DNA of 64,000 nt, taken from Prorocentrum cordatum (taxonomy: Eukaryota; Sar; Dinophyceae; Prorocentrales; Prorocentraceae). Position numbers and translations under genes: made by a program. The DNA lies in NCBI GenBank assembly GCA_963575745.1, contig CAUYUJ010015752.1:172275-236274 (forward strand), written 5' to 3'. Below the pieces are notes generated by a model. That model had not been told where the DNA came from, did not search any database, and saw nothing but the letters and a program-made list of their open reading frames with translations. Within the stretch, counting starts at the first letter, position 1. Every line of letters begins with the position of its first letter. Below are positions 31,441 through 42,911 of this stretch, piece after piece.

Positions 31441-33440
31441 CAGTACAGCGTTTCGTAGCCCCATAGGGGGCTCCGCCGAAGGCCCCATGGCTGCCGTCCG
31501 CATGCGTCCCGCACGCCCAATTCGGCACACCCCTCACACGTTTCGTGGCCCCACAGGGAGCTCCACCGAAGGCCCCAGTGCTGCCGCCCGCATGCGTCCC
31601 GCACACCCATTTCGGCACACCCCTCACACGTTTCGTGGCCCCATAGGGAGCTCCACCGAAGGCCCCATGGCTGCCGTCCGCATGCGTCCCGCACACCTAT
31701 TTCGGCACACCCCTCATACGTTTCCTGGCTCCACAGGGAGCTCCACCGAAGGCCCCAGTGCTGCCGTCCGCATGCGTCCCGCACACCCCTTTCGGCACAC
31801 CCCTCACACGTTTCGTGGCCCCATAGGGAGCTCCACCGAAGGCCCCATGGCTGCCGTCCGCATGCGTCCCGCACACCCATTTCGGCACACCCCTCACACG
31901 TTTCGTGGCCCCACAGGGAGCTCCACCGAAGGCCCCAGCGCTGCCGTCCGCATGCGTCCCGCACACCCATTTCGGCACACCCCTCACACGTTTCGTGGCC
32001 CCATAGGGAGCTCCACCGAAGGCCCCAGTGGCAGGGTTCGCATGCCTCCCCACCACCCATTTCGGCACACACCTCACACGTTTCGTGGCCCCATAGGGAG
32101 CTCCACCGAAGGCCCCAGTGTTGCCGTCCGCATGCGTCCCGCACACCCATTTCGGCACACCCCTCACACGTTTCGTGGCCCCATAGGGAGCTCCACCGAA
32201 GGCCCCATGGCTGCCGTCCGCATGCGTCCCGCACACCCATTTCGGCACACCCCTCACACGTTTCGTGGCCACACAGGGAGCTCCACCGAAGGCCCCAGTG
32301 CTGCCGTCCGCATGCGTCCCGCACACCCATTTCGGCACACCCCTCACACGTTTCGTGGCCCCATAAGAGCTCCACCGAAGTCCCAGGCTGCCGTCCGCAT
32401 GCTGTCCCGTAATCCATTTTCGGCACACCCCTCACGACAGTTTGTCGTGGCCCCACATGGGACCTCCACCGAAGGCCCCATGCTGCCGGCTCCTCATATG
32501 CCTTTACCCGCACACCCATTTCGGCACACCCCTCACACGTTTCGTGGCCCCACAGGGAGCTCCACCGAAGGCCCCAGTGCTGCCGTCCGCATGCGTCCCG
32601 CACAACCATTTCGGCACACCCCTCACACGTTTCGTGGCCCCACAGGGAGCTCCACCGAAGGCCCCAGTGCTGCCGTCCGCATGCGTCCCGCACACCCATT
32701 TCGGCACACCCCTCACACGCTGCGTGGCCCCATAGGGAGCTCCACCGAAGGCCCCATGGCTGCCGTCCGCATGCGTCCCGCACACCCATTTCGGCACACC
32801 CCTCACACGTTTCGTGGCCCCACAGGGACTCCACCGAAGGCCGCCATTGGCCCGATCCGCCAATGTCGTTCCCCGCACGCCCCATTTCGGCACACCCCCA
32901 CACGTTTCGTGGCCCATCGGTAAGCTCCCACCGAAAAGGCCCCATGGCTGGACCGTCCGCAAATGCGTCCCGCACACCCCATATTTTGGCACAACCCCTT
33001 CACACGTTCCGTGGCCCCATAGGGAGCTTCCACCAAAGGCCCCAGTGCTGCCGTCCGCATGCGTCCCGCACACCCATTTCGGCACACCCCTCACACGTTT
33101 CGTGGCCCCACAGGGAGCTCCACCGAAGGCCCCCATGGCTGCCGTCCGCATGCGTCCCGCACACCCATTTCGGCACACCCCTCACACGTTTCGTGGCCCC
33201 ACAGGGAGCTCCCCCGAAGGCCCCATGGCTGCCGTCCGCATGCGTCCCGCACACCCATTTCGGCACACCCCTCACACGTTTCGTGGCCCCATAGGGAGCT
33301 CCACCGAAGGACCCATGGCTGCCGTCCGCATGCGTCCCGCACACCCATTTCGGCACACCCCTCACACGTTTCGTGGCCCCACAGGGAGCTCCACCGAAGG
33401 CCCCAGTGCTGCCGTCCGAATGCGTCCCGCACACCAGGTG
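31441..33440. repeat. 90-bp satellite, main block, forward orientation
   Basis: About 22 units with landmarks GGCCCCATAGGGAGCTCCAC, CGAAGGCCCCAGTGCTGCCG, TCCGCATGCGTCCCGCACAC and TTTCGGCACACCCCTCACAC. The spacing is 90 bp for most of the block (for example 31621, 31711, 31801). Small indels near 32360-32480 and 32830-33010 disturb the register. Because 90 bp is 30 codons, frames of several hundred codons stay open on both strands (30-residue units such as GHETCEGCAEMGVRDACGRQ). I do not regard them as genes. Confidence 0.95.
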
Positions 33441-33729
33441 TGTGGCGTGCCGACATGGGCGTCGCGGCGCGCGGGCGCTGCCGCCGGGGTTCCCAGGGAA
33501 GCCCCCTGCAGAGGCGACGCTCAGAGTCACGAGTACCGAGAGTCACGCAGACCCAAACTGTTCACAGTCGTATACATACATTTACACTGGCGTATCCATG
33601 CACGCATTCATGCGAATAGAATCAATCGCGCGCAGATTCATTCATAATCAGACTCGCTCGCGATCCGACTCGCACGCGCTCAAGCTTTCATATTCGGACC
33701 TACCGTCTTCGTTCGTGTTGTGTACACTG
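33441..33729. other. Unique spacer between satellite blocks
   Basis: Begins with GCGCGGGCGCTGCCGCC and becomes AT-richer with ATTCATGCGAATAGAATC, TTCATTCATAATCAGAC. No gene recognised. Confidence 0.45.
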
Positions 33730-34075
33730 CCACGCATTTCGGCACACCCCTCATACGGCTCGTGGCCCCATAGGGAGCGCCACCGAAGAAGATATTCACA
33801 ATTGCGGTACTCTCAACTGCATATGGTTGGGTCCTTCGCCAGGCTATTTTTTTTTCCTCCGCCCTCGTGGGCATGTTTCTGCCGCATCGTTGGGGCCGCT
33901 TGCGCCGTCCTGCAGGCCTCTTGAGCTGCCCCGGCGACGTCCGTGGGGGGAAAAACACATTATCCTGGCGAAGGACCCAACCATATACAATTGTGAATAC
34001 CGCAATTGTGAATATCTTCTTCGGTGGCGCTCCCTAGGGGGCCACGAAACGTGCGAGGGGTGTGCCGACATGGGT
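33730..34075. repeat. Palindromic junction between opposed satellite blocks
   Basis: 33740-33845 (CGTGGCCCCATAGGGAGCGC, CACCGAAGAAGATATTCACA, ATATGGTTGGGTCCTTCGCC) is mirrored by 33957-34070 on the other strand (GGCGAAGGACCCAACCATAT, TGTGAATATCTTCTTCGGTG, GGCGCTCCCTAGGGGGCCAC). About 110 unrelated bases lie between. Orientation of the 90-bp satellite reverses here. Confidence 0.85.
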
Positions 34076-36490
34076 GTGCGGGACGCGTGCGGGCACACCC
34101 ACTGGGGCCTTCGGTGGAGCTCCCTATGGGGCCACGAAACGTGTGAAGGATGTGCCCAATTGGGTGTGGGTAACGCATGCGGGCGGCAGCACTGGGGCCT
34201 TCGGCGGAGCCCCCTATGGGGCCACGAAACGTGTGAGGGGTCTGCCGAATTGGGTGTGCGGGACGCATGCGGGCACACCCACTGGGACCTTCGGTGGAGC
34301 TCCCTATGGGGCCACGAGACGTGTGAGGGGTCACGAAACGCGCGAGGGGTGTGCCGAAATGAATGTGCGGGACGCATGCGGGCACGCCCACTGGGGCCTT
34401 CGGTGGAGCTCCCTATGGGCCACGAAACTTTGAAGAGCATGGCGAATGGGTGTTGGGACGCGTGCGGGAACAACCCACGTGGGCCTTCGTCGGAGCTCCC
34501 TATGGGGGCCAAACGAAACGCGTGAGGGGTGTGCCGAAATGGGTGTGCGGGACGCATGCTGGCGGGCATCACTGGCACCTTCGTGGGCTCCATATGGGCA
34601 CGAAGCTTGTGAGGGGTGTGCCGACATGGGTGTGCGACAGAACCGTGCGGCACACCCAGCGGACTTCGGTGGAGCTCCCTTTGGGGCCACGAAACGTGCG
34701 AGGGGTGTGCCGAAATGGGTGTGCGTGACGCATCGAGCGGCAGCACTGGAGCCTTCGGCGGAGCTCCCTATGCAGCCACGAAACGTGTGAGGTTGTGCCG
34801 AATTGGGTGTGCGTGATGCATGCGAGCGCTGGCACTGGGGCCTTCGGCGGAGCTCCCTATGGGGCCACGAAGCGTGTGAGGGGTGTGCCGAATTGGGTGT
34901 GCGTGACGCATGCGGGCGGCAGCGCTGGGGCCTTCGGCGGAGTCCCTATGGGGCCACGAGACGTGTGAGGGGTGTGCCGAATTGGGTGTGCGCGACGCGT
35001 GCGGGCGGCAGCACTGGAGCCTTCGGCGGAGCTCCTTATGGGGCCACGAAACGTGTGAGGGGTGTGCAGAATTGGGTGTGGGTGACGCATGCGGGCGGCA
35101 GCACTAGGGCCTTCGGTAGAGCTCCCTATGGGATCACGAAACGTGTGAGCGGTGTGCCGAATTGGGTGTGGGTGACGCATGCGGCTGATCGCGCTGAGCC
35201 TTTTCGGCGGAGCTCCCTATGGGGCCACGAAACGTGTGAGGGGTGTGCCGAATTGGGTGTTCGTGACGCATGCGGGCGGCAGCACTGGGGCTTTCGGCGG
35301 AGCTGCCTATGGGGCCACGAAACGTGTGAGGGGTGTGCCGAATTGGGTGTGCGTGACGCATGCGGGCGGCAGCACTGGGGCCTTCGGCGGAGCTCCTATG
35401 GGGCCACGAAACGTGTGATGGGGTGTGCCGAATTGGGTGTGGGTGACGCATGCGGGCGGCAGCACTGGGGCCTTCGGCGGGGCTCCTATGGGGCCACGAA
35501 ACGTGTGAGGGGTGTGCCGAATTGGGTGTGGGTGACGCATGCGGGCGGCACCACTGGGGCCTTCGGCGCAGCTCCTATGGGGCCACGAAACGTGTGAGGG
35601 GTGTGCCGAATTGGGTGTGGGTGACGCATGCGGGCGGCAGCACTGGGGCCTTCGGCGGAGCTCCTATGGGGCCACGAAACGTGTGAGTGGTGTGCCGAAT
35701 TGAATGTGGGTGACGCATGCGGGCGGCAGCATTGGGGCCTTCGGCGGAGCTCCTATGGGGGCCGAAAACCGTTGAGGTTGTGCCGAATTGAATGTGGGTG
35801 ACGGCATGCGGGCTGGCAGCACTGGGGCCTTCGCGAGCTCCTATGGGGCCACGAAGCGTGTGAGGGGTGGTGCCGAATTGGCGTGGGTGACTGCCGGGCG
35901 GCACAGCGCTGGGGCCTTTGGTGGAGCTTCTATATATGAAGGCCGCGAACGCGTGTGAGGGGTGTGCCAAATTGGGTGTGGTACGCATGCGGGGGCGGCA
36001 AGCACTGGGAGCCTTTCTGCGGGAGCTCCTATGGGGCCACGAGCGTGTGGGGGGTGTTGCCGAATGGGTGTGGGTGACGCATGCGGGCGGCAGCACTGGG
36101 GCCTTCGGCGGAGCTCCTATGGGGCCACGAAACGTGTGAGGGGTGTGCCGAATTGGGTGTGGGTGACGCATGCGGGCGGCAGCACTGGGGCCTTCGGCGG
36201 AGCTCCTATGGGGCCACGAAGCGTATGAGGGGTGTGCCGAACTGGGCGCGGGTGACACATGCGGACGGCAGCACGGGGGCCTTCGGCGGAGCTCCTATTG
36301 GGCCACGAAACGTGTGAGGGGTGTGCCGAATTGTGTGTGGGTGACGCATGCGGGCGGCAGCGCTGGGGCCTTCGGCGGACCTCCCTATGGGGCCACGAAA
36401 CGTGTGAGGGGTGTGCCGAATTGGGTGTGGGTGACGCATGCGGGCGGCAGCGCTGGGGCCTTCTGCGGAGCTCCTATGGGGCTACGAAGC
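34015..36490. repeat. 90-bp satellite, reverse-orientation block 1
   Basis: Units read GGGGCCACGAAACGTGTGAG, GGGTGTGCCGAATTGGGTGT, GACGCATGCGGGCGGCAGCA and CTGGGGCCTTCGGCGGAGCT, the reverse complement of the forward array consensus. Units alternate between 89 and 90 bp, so frames break more often than in the forward block. Units at 34430-34640 and 35760-36060 are visibly degenerate. Confidence 0.95.
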
Positions 36491-36745
36491 GCTGCACTGG
36501 GTGGGTGAAACGCAGGGAAGTGGGGGAGGAGGGAGGAGGAGGGGGAGGAGGAGGAGAGGAGTGGAGAGGAGGGGAGGAGAGGAGGACGCGGGGACCGTCT
36601 CTTCAAAACGAGGACTCAACACCACAGGCTGGTTGGGAAAAGCGCACACACGCACGCACACACACACGCAACAATTATCCTGGCGAACGACCCAACCATA
36701 TGCAATTGTGAATACCGCAGTTGTGAATGTCTTCTTCGGTGGAGC
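36480..36745. repeat. Array-end modules B and A, reverse orientation
   Basis: 36480-36640 is the reverse complement of 31327-31464. It is followed by a CACACACGCACGCACAC patch and then the array-end module A (GGCGAACGACCCAACCATAT, TGTGAATGTCTTCTTCGGTG) at 36675-36745. Satellite units resume immediately after. Confidence 0.8.
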
Positions 36746-38680
36746 CCCCTGCGGGGCCACGAAACGTACGAGGGGTGTGCCGAAATGGGTGTGCGGGACG
36801 CATGCGGGCACACCCACTGGGGCCTTCGGTGGAGCTCCCTATGTGACCACAAAACGCGCGAGGGGTCACGAAACGCGTGAGGGGCGTGCCGAAATGAATG
36901 TGCGGGACGCATGCGGGCACACCCACTGAGGCCTTCGGCGGAGTCCCCTTTGGGGCCACGAAACGTGTGAGGGGTGTGCCGAAATGCGTGTGCGGGGCGC
37001 ATGCGGGCGGCAGCACTGGGGCCTTCGGCGGAGCTCCCTTTGGGGCCACGAAGCGTGTGAGGGTGTGCCGAATTGAGTGTGCGTGACGCATGCGGGCGGC
37101 AGCACTGGGGCCTTCGGCGGAGCTCCCTATGGGGCCACGAAACGTGTGAAGGATGTGCCCAATTGGGTGTGGGTAACGCATGCGGGCGGCAGCACTGGGG
37201 CCTTCGGCGGAGCCCCCTATGGGGCCACGAAACGTGTGAGGGGTCTGCCGAATTGGGTGTGCGGGACGCATGCGGGCGGCAGCGCTGGGGCCTTCGGCGG
37301 AGCTTCCTATGGGGCCACGAAGCGTATGAGGAAGGTGCCGAATTGCGTGTGCGTGACGCATGCGGGCGGCAGCGCTGGGGCCTTCGGCGGAGCTCCTATG
37401 GGGCCACGAAACGTGTGAGGGGTGTGCCGAATTGGGTGTGGGTGACGCATGCGGGCGGCAGCGCTGGGGCCTTCGGCGGAGCTCCCTATTGGGCCACGAA
37501 ACGTGTGAGGGGTGTGCCGAATTGGGTGTGCGTGACGCATGCGGGCGGCAGCACTGGGGCCTTCGGCGGAGCTCCTAGGGGGCCACGAAACGTGTGAGGG
37601 GTGTGCCGACTTGGGTGTGGGTGACGCATGCGGGCGGCAAGCCGATGGGGCCCTTCGGCGCAGCCCCCTTATGGGGCCCCACGAAACGTGTGAGGGGGTC
37701 TGCGAATGGGGTCTGTGCGTGACGCATTGCAGGGGCGGCAGCACTGGGCCTTCGGCAGGAGCTCCTATGGGGCCACGAAAACGTGTGAGGGGTGTGCGCC
37801 GAATTGGGTGTGCGTGACGCAGGCGGGCGGCAAGCGCTGGGGCCTTCGGCGGAGCTCCTATGGGGCCACGAAACGTGTGAGGGGTGTGCCGAATTGGATG
37901 TGGGTGACGCATGCGGGCGGCAGCACTTTGGCCTTCCGCGGAGCTCCAATGGGGCCACGAAACGTGTGAGGGGTGTGCCGAATTGGGTGTGGGTGACGCA
38001 TGCGGGCGGCAGCACTGGTGCCTTCGGCGGAGCTCCTATGCGGCCACGAAACGTGTGAGGGGTGTGCCGAATTGGGTGTGGGTGACGCATGCGGGCGGCA
38101 GCACTGGGGCCTTCGGCGGAGCTCCTATGGGGCCACGAAACGTGTGAGGGGTGTGCCGAATTGGGTGTGGGTGACGCATGCGGGCGGCAGCACTGGGGCC
38201 TTCGGCGGAGATCCTATGGGGCCACGAAACGTGTGAGGGGTGTGCCGAATTGGGTGTGGGTGACGCATGCGGGCGGCAACAGTGAGGCCTTCGGCGGAGC
38301 TCCTATGGGGGGCCCAGCAACGTGTGAGGGCGTTTGTGCCGATTGGGTGTGGGGACCGAAGCGGTGCGGGCAGCACTGGGGCCTTCGGCGGAGCTCCTAT
38401 GGGGCCACGAAACGTGTGAGGGGTGTGCCGAATTGGGTGTGGGTGACGCATGCGGGCGGCAGCACTGGAGCCTTCGGCGGAGCTCCTAGGGGGCCACGAA
38501 ACGTGTGAGGGGTGTGCCGAATTGGGTGTGGGTGACGCATGCGGGCGGCAGCACTGAGGCCTTCGGCGGAGCTCCTATGGGGCCACGAAGCGTGTGAGGG
38601 GTGTGCCGAATTGGGTGTGGGTGACGCATGCGGGCGGCAGCACTGGGGCCTTCGGCGGAGCTCCTATGGGGCTACGAAGC
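36740..38680. repeat. 90-bp satellite, reverse-orientation block 2
   Basis: About 21-22 units, 89-90 bp each, homogeneous at 37850-38670 and degenerate at 37630-37760 and 38300-38370. 37090-37260 is nearly identical to 34100-34260, consistent with duplication of a multi-unit segment. Confidence 0.95.
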
Positions 38681-38905
38681 GCTGTACTGGGTGGGTGAAA
38701 CGCAGGGAAGAGGGGGAGGAGGGAGGAGGAGGGGGAGAAAAACACACACTGTGGGGAAAAACACAACATAACACACAGACTGTGTTTTTCCGTAGGGGAA
38801 AACGCAAAACACACACATTCTGTGTTTTTATATATATATATATATATATATATGTCCGTGTGTGTTTTTCCACACAGACTGTGTTTTTTCCTCGTGTGTT
38901 TTTGC
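38681..38905. repeat. Array-end module B and an ACACACTGTG palindrome with (TA)n
   Basis: 38680-38735 repeats the module seen at 36480-36535. After it, GGAAAAACACACACTGTG-type words (38735-38820) face their complements CACACAGACTGTGTTTTT (38860-38900) across a (TA)n tract at about 38828-38852. The result is a long imperfect hairpin. Confidence 0.8.
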
Positions 38906-39045
38906 CCGGGGCTCTCCCCACTGCGCGTCTTGGACGCGCAGCCCATCTCCGCCTCCCTTTCTCCCTTCCCAGACGAAAGAGATAGCGCCCCCGGGGATGC
39001 TTTCGGGGGTAGGGACTCAGGGTGGCCTCGCGGTCTTGGCATTGA

Positions 39046-39576
39046 GGTCGCTCTCCGGGCCCACAAGTCTCCCACGCCCAGAGCCCAGAGGGCCGGGGGA
39101 TCGAGAAGTGGTACAGAGGCCGCTTGCGCGAGGAGAGCAGGACTCAGGTGCTGTTCCGCATCTTCGGGGACGCGACGTACAATTGCAACGCCAAGCTGCT
39201 TGCCGATGCCCTCCAGCAAGGCGCGGACCCGGCACGCACGGGTGTGTGGAGGTACTACGTCGACGTCGGCGTGTCCAAGCCCGGCGTCCACGTCTCAACC
39301 TCCTTTCACGCCTGCGCCGATCGCTGGATATTTGGCGAACCCGGGGGTTCTTCGGACTCGTGGGCCGCCTCGCTGCATGTCACCATGGCCCACTGGTGGT
39401 ACAGCCTGGCTGCCTTCGGTGACCCCAACAACTTCTCCACGTCCAGCCTACATTGGCCAGAGTACAGCGCCGAGAGCCCGCAGACTCTGATTGTCGATGA
39501 GGTGCCCTGGGTGGGCGTCACCAAGGACTTTGCGGCTCGCACAAGGGAGTGGCACGAGGGGGTGGGCGCCTTGTGA
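39046..39576 (+). pseudogene. Type-B carboxylesterase C-terminal fragment
   Basis: One frame is open from 39046 to a TGA at 39574-39576. The segment VLFRIFGDATYNCNAKLLAD resembles the Cys-containing D-x-x-F/Y-x-C stretch of type-B carboxylesterases. VWRYYVDVGVSKPG matches the usual VYxYxFDHxP motif. STSFHACADRWIFGEP matches the HxxDxxxVFG motif holding the catalytic His. WWYSLAAFGDPNNFSTSSLH, WPEYSAESPQTLIVDE and the final helix match the family C-terminus. These enzymes hydrolyse carboxylic esters. The N-terminal two thirds, with the oxyanion hole and the GESAG nucleophile, are absent: stops lie at 39010-39012 and 39043-39045, and satellite DNA begins within 150 bp. It is a partial copy or a last exon; an upstream splice site cannot be excluded. 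Confidence 0.7.
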
Positions 39577-39854
39577 GAAGGCCAGGGGGGCCTCGAAGAA
39601 GGCAGGGGCCTCCTTCGAATGCCCCGCGGCCCTCACGAAGCCCTCTCAGGAGCCGGGCGGGCCTGGGACGGGGCCCCCGTCCTCCAAGAGGCCCTCTCGG
39701 CTCCCGAGGAGGCTGCCCCCCTCGCGCCGCCCTCCCGTGCGCGCCGGCCGGAGGACACTCGGGCGAGGCAGTGCGCGCACTGGGAGCCGTACCTCGGCTG
39801 CTCTCCTGCTTCTTGTCTTCTGAGAGCGGGCTTGCGAATCTGCTGCCCAGGGCT
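39577..39854. other. No further gene; downstream flank of the esterase fragment
   Basis: GC-rich sequence in which three frames remain open by composition (GGCCCTCACGAAGCCCTC). Nothing recognisable. Confidence 0.4.
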
Positions 39855-40175
39855 TCCCTCCCTCTCCTCCTCCTCCTCCCTCCTCCTCCTCCCCCCTCAT
39901 CCTCCTCCCCCTGGCCTCTTCCTCTCCTTCCTAGGCTCCTCCTGACCCCTCACTCCTCTTGGCTCCTTCTCCTCCTTCCTCACTCCTCTCTCATCCCACC
40001 TCCTACCCTTCCTCTGGCCTCCTCCTCTCGCTCCTACTCTCCTCTGCCTCCTCCTCCTTCCCTCCTCCTCCTCCTCCTCCTCCTCCTCCTTCTCCTCCTC
40101 CTCCTCATCCTCCTTCTCCTCCTCCTCCTCCTCCTCCTCGCTCCTCCTCCCCCTCCTCCTCCCCCTCCCGCCGCG
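39855..40175. repeat. (TCC)n polypyrimidine tract
   Basis: TCCTCCTCCTCC with interspersed CTCTTCC. It mirrors, on the opposite strand, the GGA tracts elsewhere. Confidence 0.95.
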
Positions 40176-40900
40176 TGGATCTCCCGCCACCGCTCAGCAG
40201 CAGGCGCCCCCCCTCGCCCTGCGCTCATCGCCCGCCGCCAGCTTCCCTGCCTCCCCCGCGCGCGTCCTGCCGCGCAGCGCCACCGGGCCCGGCGGGCCAC
40301 TGCGCAGTGCGCGGTTTTCTCCGAGCCGCTCCGGCTGAGGTCGCGTGTGCCGTTTTTTGTCGCTTTCGTGCGCGGATCTCTTTGCCGCCAGGTGGCCCAC
40401 GGAGGCTCGTCGAGGGTCCTCGCCGAGGAGGAGGGAGGAGGAGAGAGGAGGAGGAGGAGGAGGACGAGGAGTAGGAGCGATGCCGAGGCACTGGGCGCAC
40501 TGGATAGAGGCTCCCCAGAGGGGCCGTCGTGGGCTCCTTGCGCCTCTTTCCGCCGAGCCTCGGCATGCTGCGTGACGGTTTCTGTCGGGCGCGTCATCAC
40601 GCTCGGCCTCCTCTCCCTCGCCTTCCTTCTCCTGATCCATCCTGCTTCTCCCCTCCCTGTTCCCCTGACTTGTCCACGCGATCGGCCATCATGGTAACCA
40701 AAGTTTGTTCCAGGTGTCTGCTTACGCTCGGACAAGGGCCAGGCTGGGAGGGCGGGGTGCAGTGCAGCAAATCAGCTCGGAAAGGATCGAGGAAGAGGGT
40801 GAGGAGAGGGAGCACGAGGGCTACGTGGACGAGCTGGAGGGGTATTTCTTGTTCGATGGACATGGTGATGATGCTGCTGATGATGATCGTGGTGGTGATT
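40176..40900. other. Unassigned GC-rich spacer with a GGA patch
   Basis: GAGGAGGAGGGAGGAGGAGA at about 40425-40475. No gene recognised on either strand. Confidence 0.4.
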
Positions 40901-40904
40901 ATGA

Positions 40905-40936
40905 GGAGAACGAGGATGAGGATGAGGATGAGGATG

Positions 40937-41002
<66 letters not shown>

Positions 41003-41213
41003 GCGCTGATGATGATGCTGAATATGATAATGATGATGAGGATGAGGATGAGGATGAGGATGATGCTGCTGATGCTCATGCTGATGCTGTCGATGATGAT
41101 GTTGATGATGTTGATGATGCTGCTACTTTTGCTGCTGCTGCTGATGATGATGTTGATGATGTGGATGATGTTGATGATGATGATGCTGATGCTGATGCCG
41201 ATGCTGATGATGA

Positions 41214-41247
<34 letters not shown>

Positions 41248-41261
41248 GGTGGTGGTGGTGG

Positions 41262-41311
<50 letters not shown>

Positions 41312-41360
41312 GAGGAGGAGGAGGAGGAGGAGGAGGAGGAGGAGGAGGAGGAGGATGCTG
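40905..41360. repeat. (GATGAT)n, (GGT)n and (GGA)n composite microsatellite
   Basis: GAGGATGAGGAT, then GATGATGAT, GATGCTGATGCT, GGTGGTGGT (41233-41261), GATGAT and GGAGGAGGA (41308-41354). Confidence 0.95.
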
Positions 41361-41387
41361 ATGATGATGACGGCGGAGCAAATTCTG

Positions 41388-41625
41388 AGAATGTCTCGAG
41401 CGAGGCGCGGGTTTCAGCACCTCCAAGGGGGAGCCGCCACGGAGTATATTATTCCTCCGTTCGCGCCAAAATGGCGGGGATGTCTCGAGCGGTTTGCTCG
41501 TTCGCTGCCCCAACATCCTCCGCTTTTGGAGCAGATTTGGAGGATGTCTCGAGCGAGGCGCTGGTATTCGCCCCCAAGGGGGCCAGATTTTGAGGATGTC
41601 TCGATCGGTTTGCCTGTTTTGGTGG
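41388..41625 (+). repeat. Tandem GGATGTCTCGAGCGAGGCGC repeat, dimeric
   Basis: Four copies of GATGTCTCGA start near 41391, 41478, 41539 and 41593. They alternate between a GCGAGGCGC ... CCCAAGGGGG half and a CGGTTTGCTCG/TGCCTG half, so the higher-order unit is about 115-148 bp. Confidence 0.7.
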
Positions 41626-41639
41626 CCAGACTCGTGGGC

Positions 41640-41957
41640 ACGGATCCTCCCCAGGATGCCACAGGAGGCTCCACCAGGCTCGAGGAGGCCCCAGGAGGCC
41701 ACCCGAGGTCCCAGGAGGCATCAGGAGGCCACAGGAAGGCTCAAGAGACAACATGATGCCCCAAGAGGCTCCAGGAGGCCCCGGGAAGCTCCTGGAGGCC
41801 TCAGGAGGCTCCCCGATGCTCCAGGAGGCCACAGGGGGCCACAGAAGGTCACAGGAGGCCACAGGAAGCGCCAGGAGGTACCAGGAGGCCCCGGAAGGCA
41901 CCAGGAGGCCCCAAAAGGCCCCAGGAGCAGGAGGCCTCAGAAGGCTGCAGGAGTGGC
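41640..41957 (+). repeat. CCAGGAGGCC minisatellite, part 1
   Basis: Degenerate 9-12 bp words (CCAGGAGGCC, CACAGGAGGC, CCCCAGGAGG). Same style as the CCCCAAGAGGC repeat at 4960-5840. Confidence 0.85.
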
Positions 41958-42232
41958 TCCAATCCCATGTGATTTACATATGCTCCTATCGATTGGGCCT
42001 CCCCTGGAGCACGAATCCTATGTGTTTTGCGTATGTTTCCATAGATTGTCTTTCTCCTGCGCATCCAATCCTAAGTGTTTTACGTATGTTCCTATAGATT
42101 GGGCTTGCCTTGGGACACGAGTCCGTGGTGTTTCACGTATGTTTTTATCGATTGCCCTTATCCTGTGAGTCTAATCCGAAATGTGTTACGTCTGTTCCTA
42201 TAGACTGAGCCTCTCCTGGGACACGAATCCTC
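41958..42232 (+). repeat. 53-bp tandem repeat, five units
   Basis: TGTTCCTATAGATTGGGCCT landmarks occur near 41981, 42034, 42088, 42140 and 42193 (spacings 52-54 bp). Each is followed by CTGGGACACGAATCCTA and preceded by GTGTTTTACGTA. The block is inserted between two stretches of CCAGGAGGCC minisatellite. Confidence 0.85.
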
Positions 42233-42415
42233 CCCAGGAGGCCCCAGGATGCTCCAGCAGGCTCCAGGAGGCCTCAGGAGGCCACACGAGACCCCAAGAG
42301 GCCTCAGGAGGCCACAGGAAGCCCCAAGAGGCCCCAGGAGGCCCAAGAGGCTCCAGAAAGCCCCAAGAAGCCCCAGGAGGTTCCAGGAGGCCCCAGGAGG
42401 CCCCAGGCTCATGCG
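42233..42415 (+). repeat. CCAGGAGGCC minisatellite, part 2
   Basis: Continues the word family of 41640-41957, with CCAAGAGGCC variants. Confidence 0.85.
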
Positions 42416-42911
42416 CAGAGACGCGCTCGTACTATCGAGATTCATTCACACTCCAACTGATTCACAGTTTGATTCACTCCCAGACCGTCAATACTCAAGC
42501 CCGTTTGGATTCGAAAACTCTTGCGTTCAAACACTCACGGCGGACAGGTCCGAGATAATCGATATACATATAGAGAGCTCCACGCAGTGTTTTTTGCCTA
42601 TTTTTTGCATTTGCTTTGCGCGTCGCTGGTTGCGCACCGACAGGCCTCGAGGCGAATGAGAGAGCCGGCGAGTGACGTGGGCGGAATCCCCGCTTGCGCC
42701 AGCCTTCGCTCCCTGCTGTGCGCAGGGCACGGTCGACAGTTGCTCGAGGCTCTAGCAGCGCTCGGCGCTGGTGCTGAAGGCTTGCGGCTCTGATCTACAG
42801 GCACAGACGCCACATGGACACAGCCAGCACTGAGCTGGCCTCGGTGTTCTGACGATTGCTGGGATGCTGGGATCAGGGTAACTCCTGCGTGCCCTCGATC
42901 TTGTTTTGTCG
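42416..42911. other. Unassigned spacer
   Basis: AT-richer GATTCACAGTTTGATTCAC sequence near 42440-42490, then mixed sequence. No gene recognised. Confidence 0.4.

Noticed and set aside
35940-36060. Separate gene within the reverse satellite block
   Set aside because: It is a degenerate satellite stretch with indels, not a distinct sequence.
31441-38680. CRISPR-like array
   Set aside because: Units are contiguous 90-bp tandem repeats without unique spacers, and the sequence is eukaryotic in character.
41460-41480. Second spliced-leader-like match on the minus strand (CGCCATTTTGGCGCG)
   Set aside because: Only the palindromic CCATTTTGG core matches; flanking leader bases are absent.
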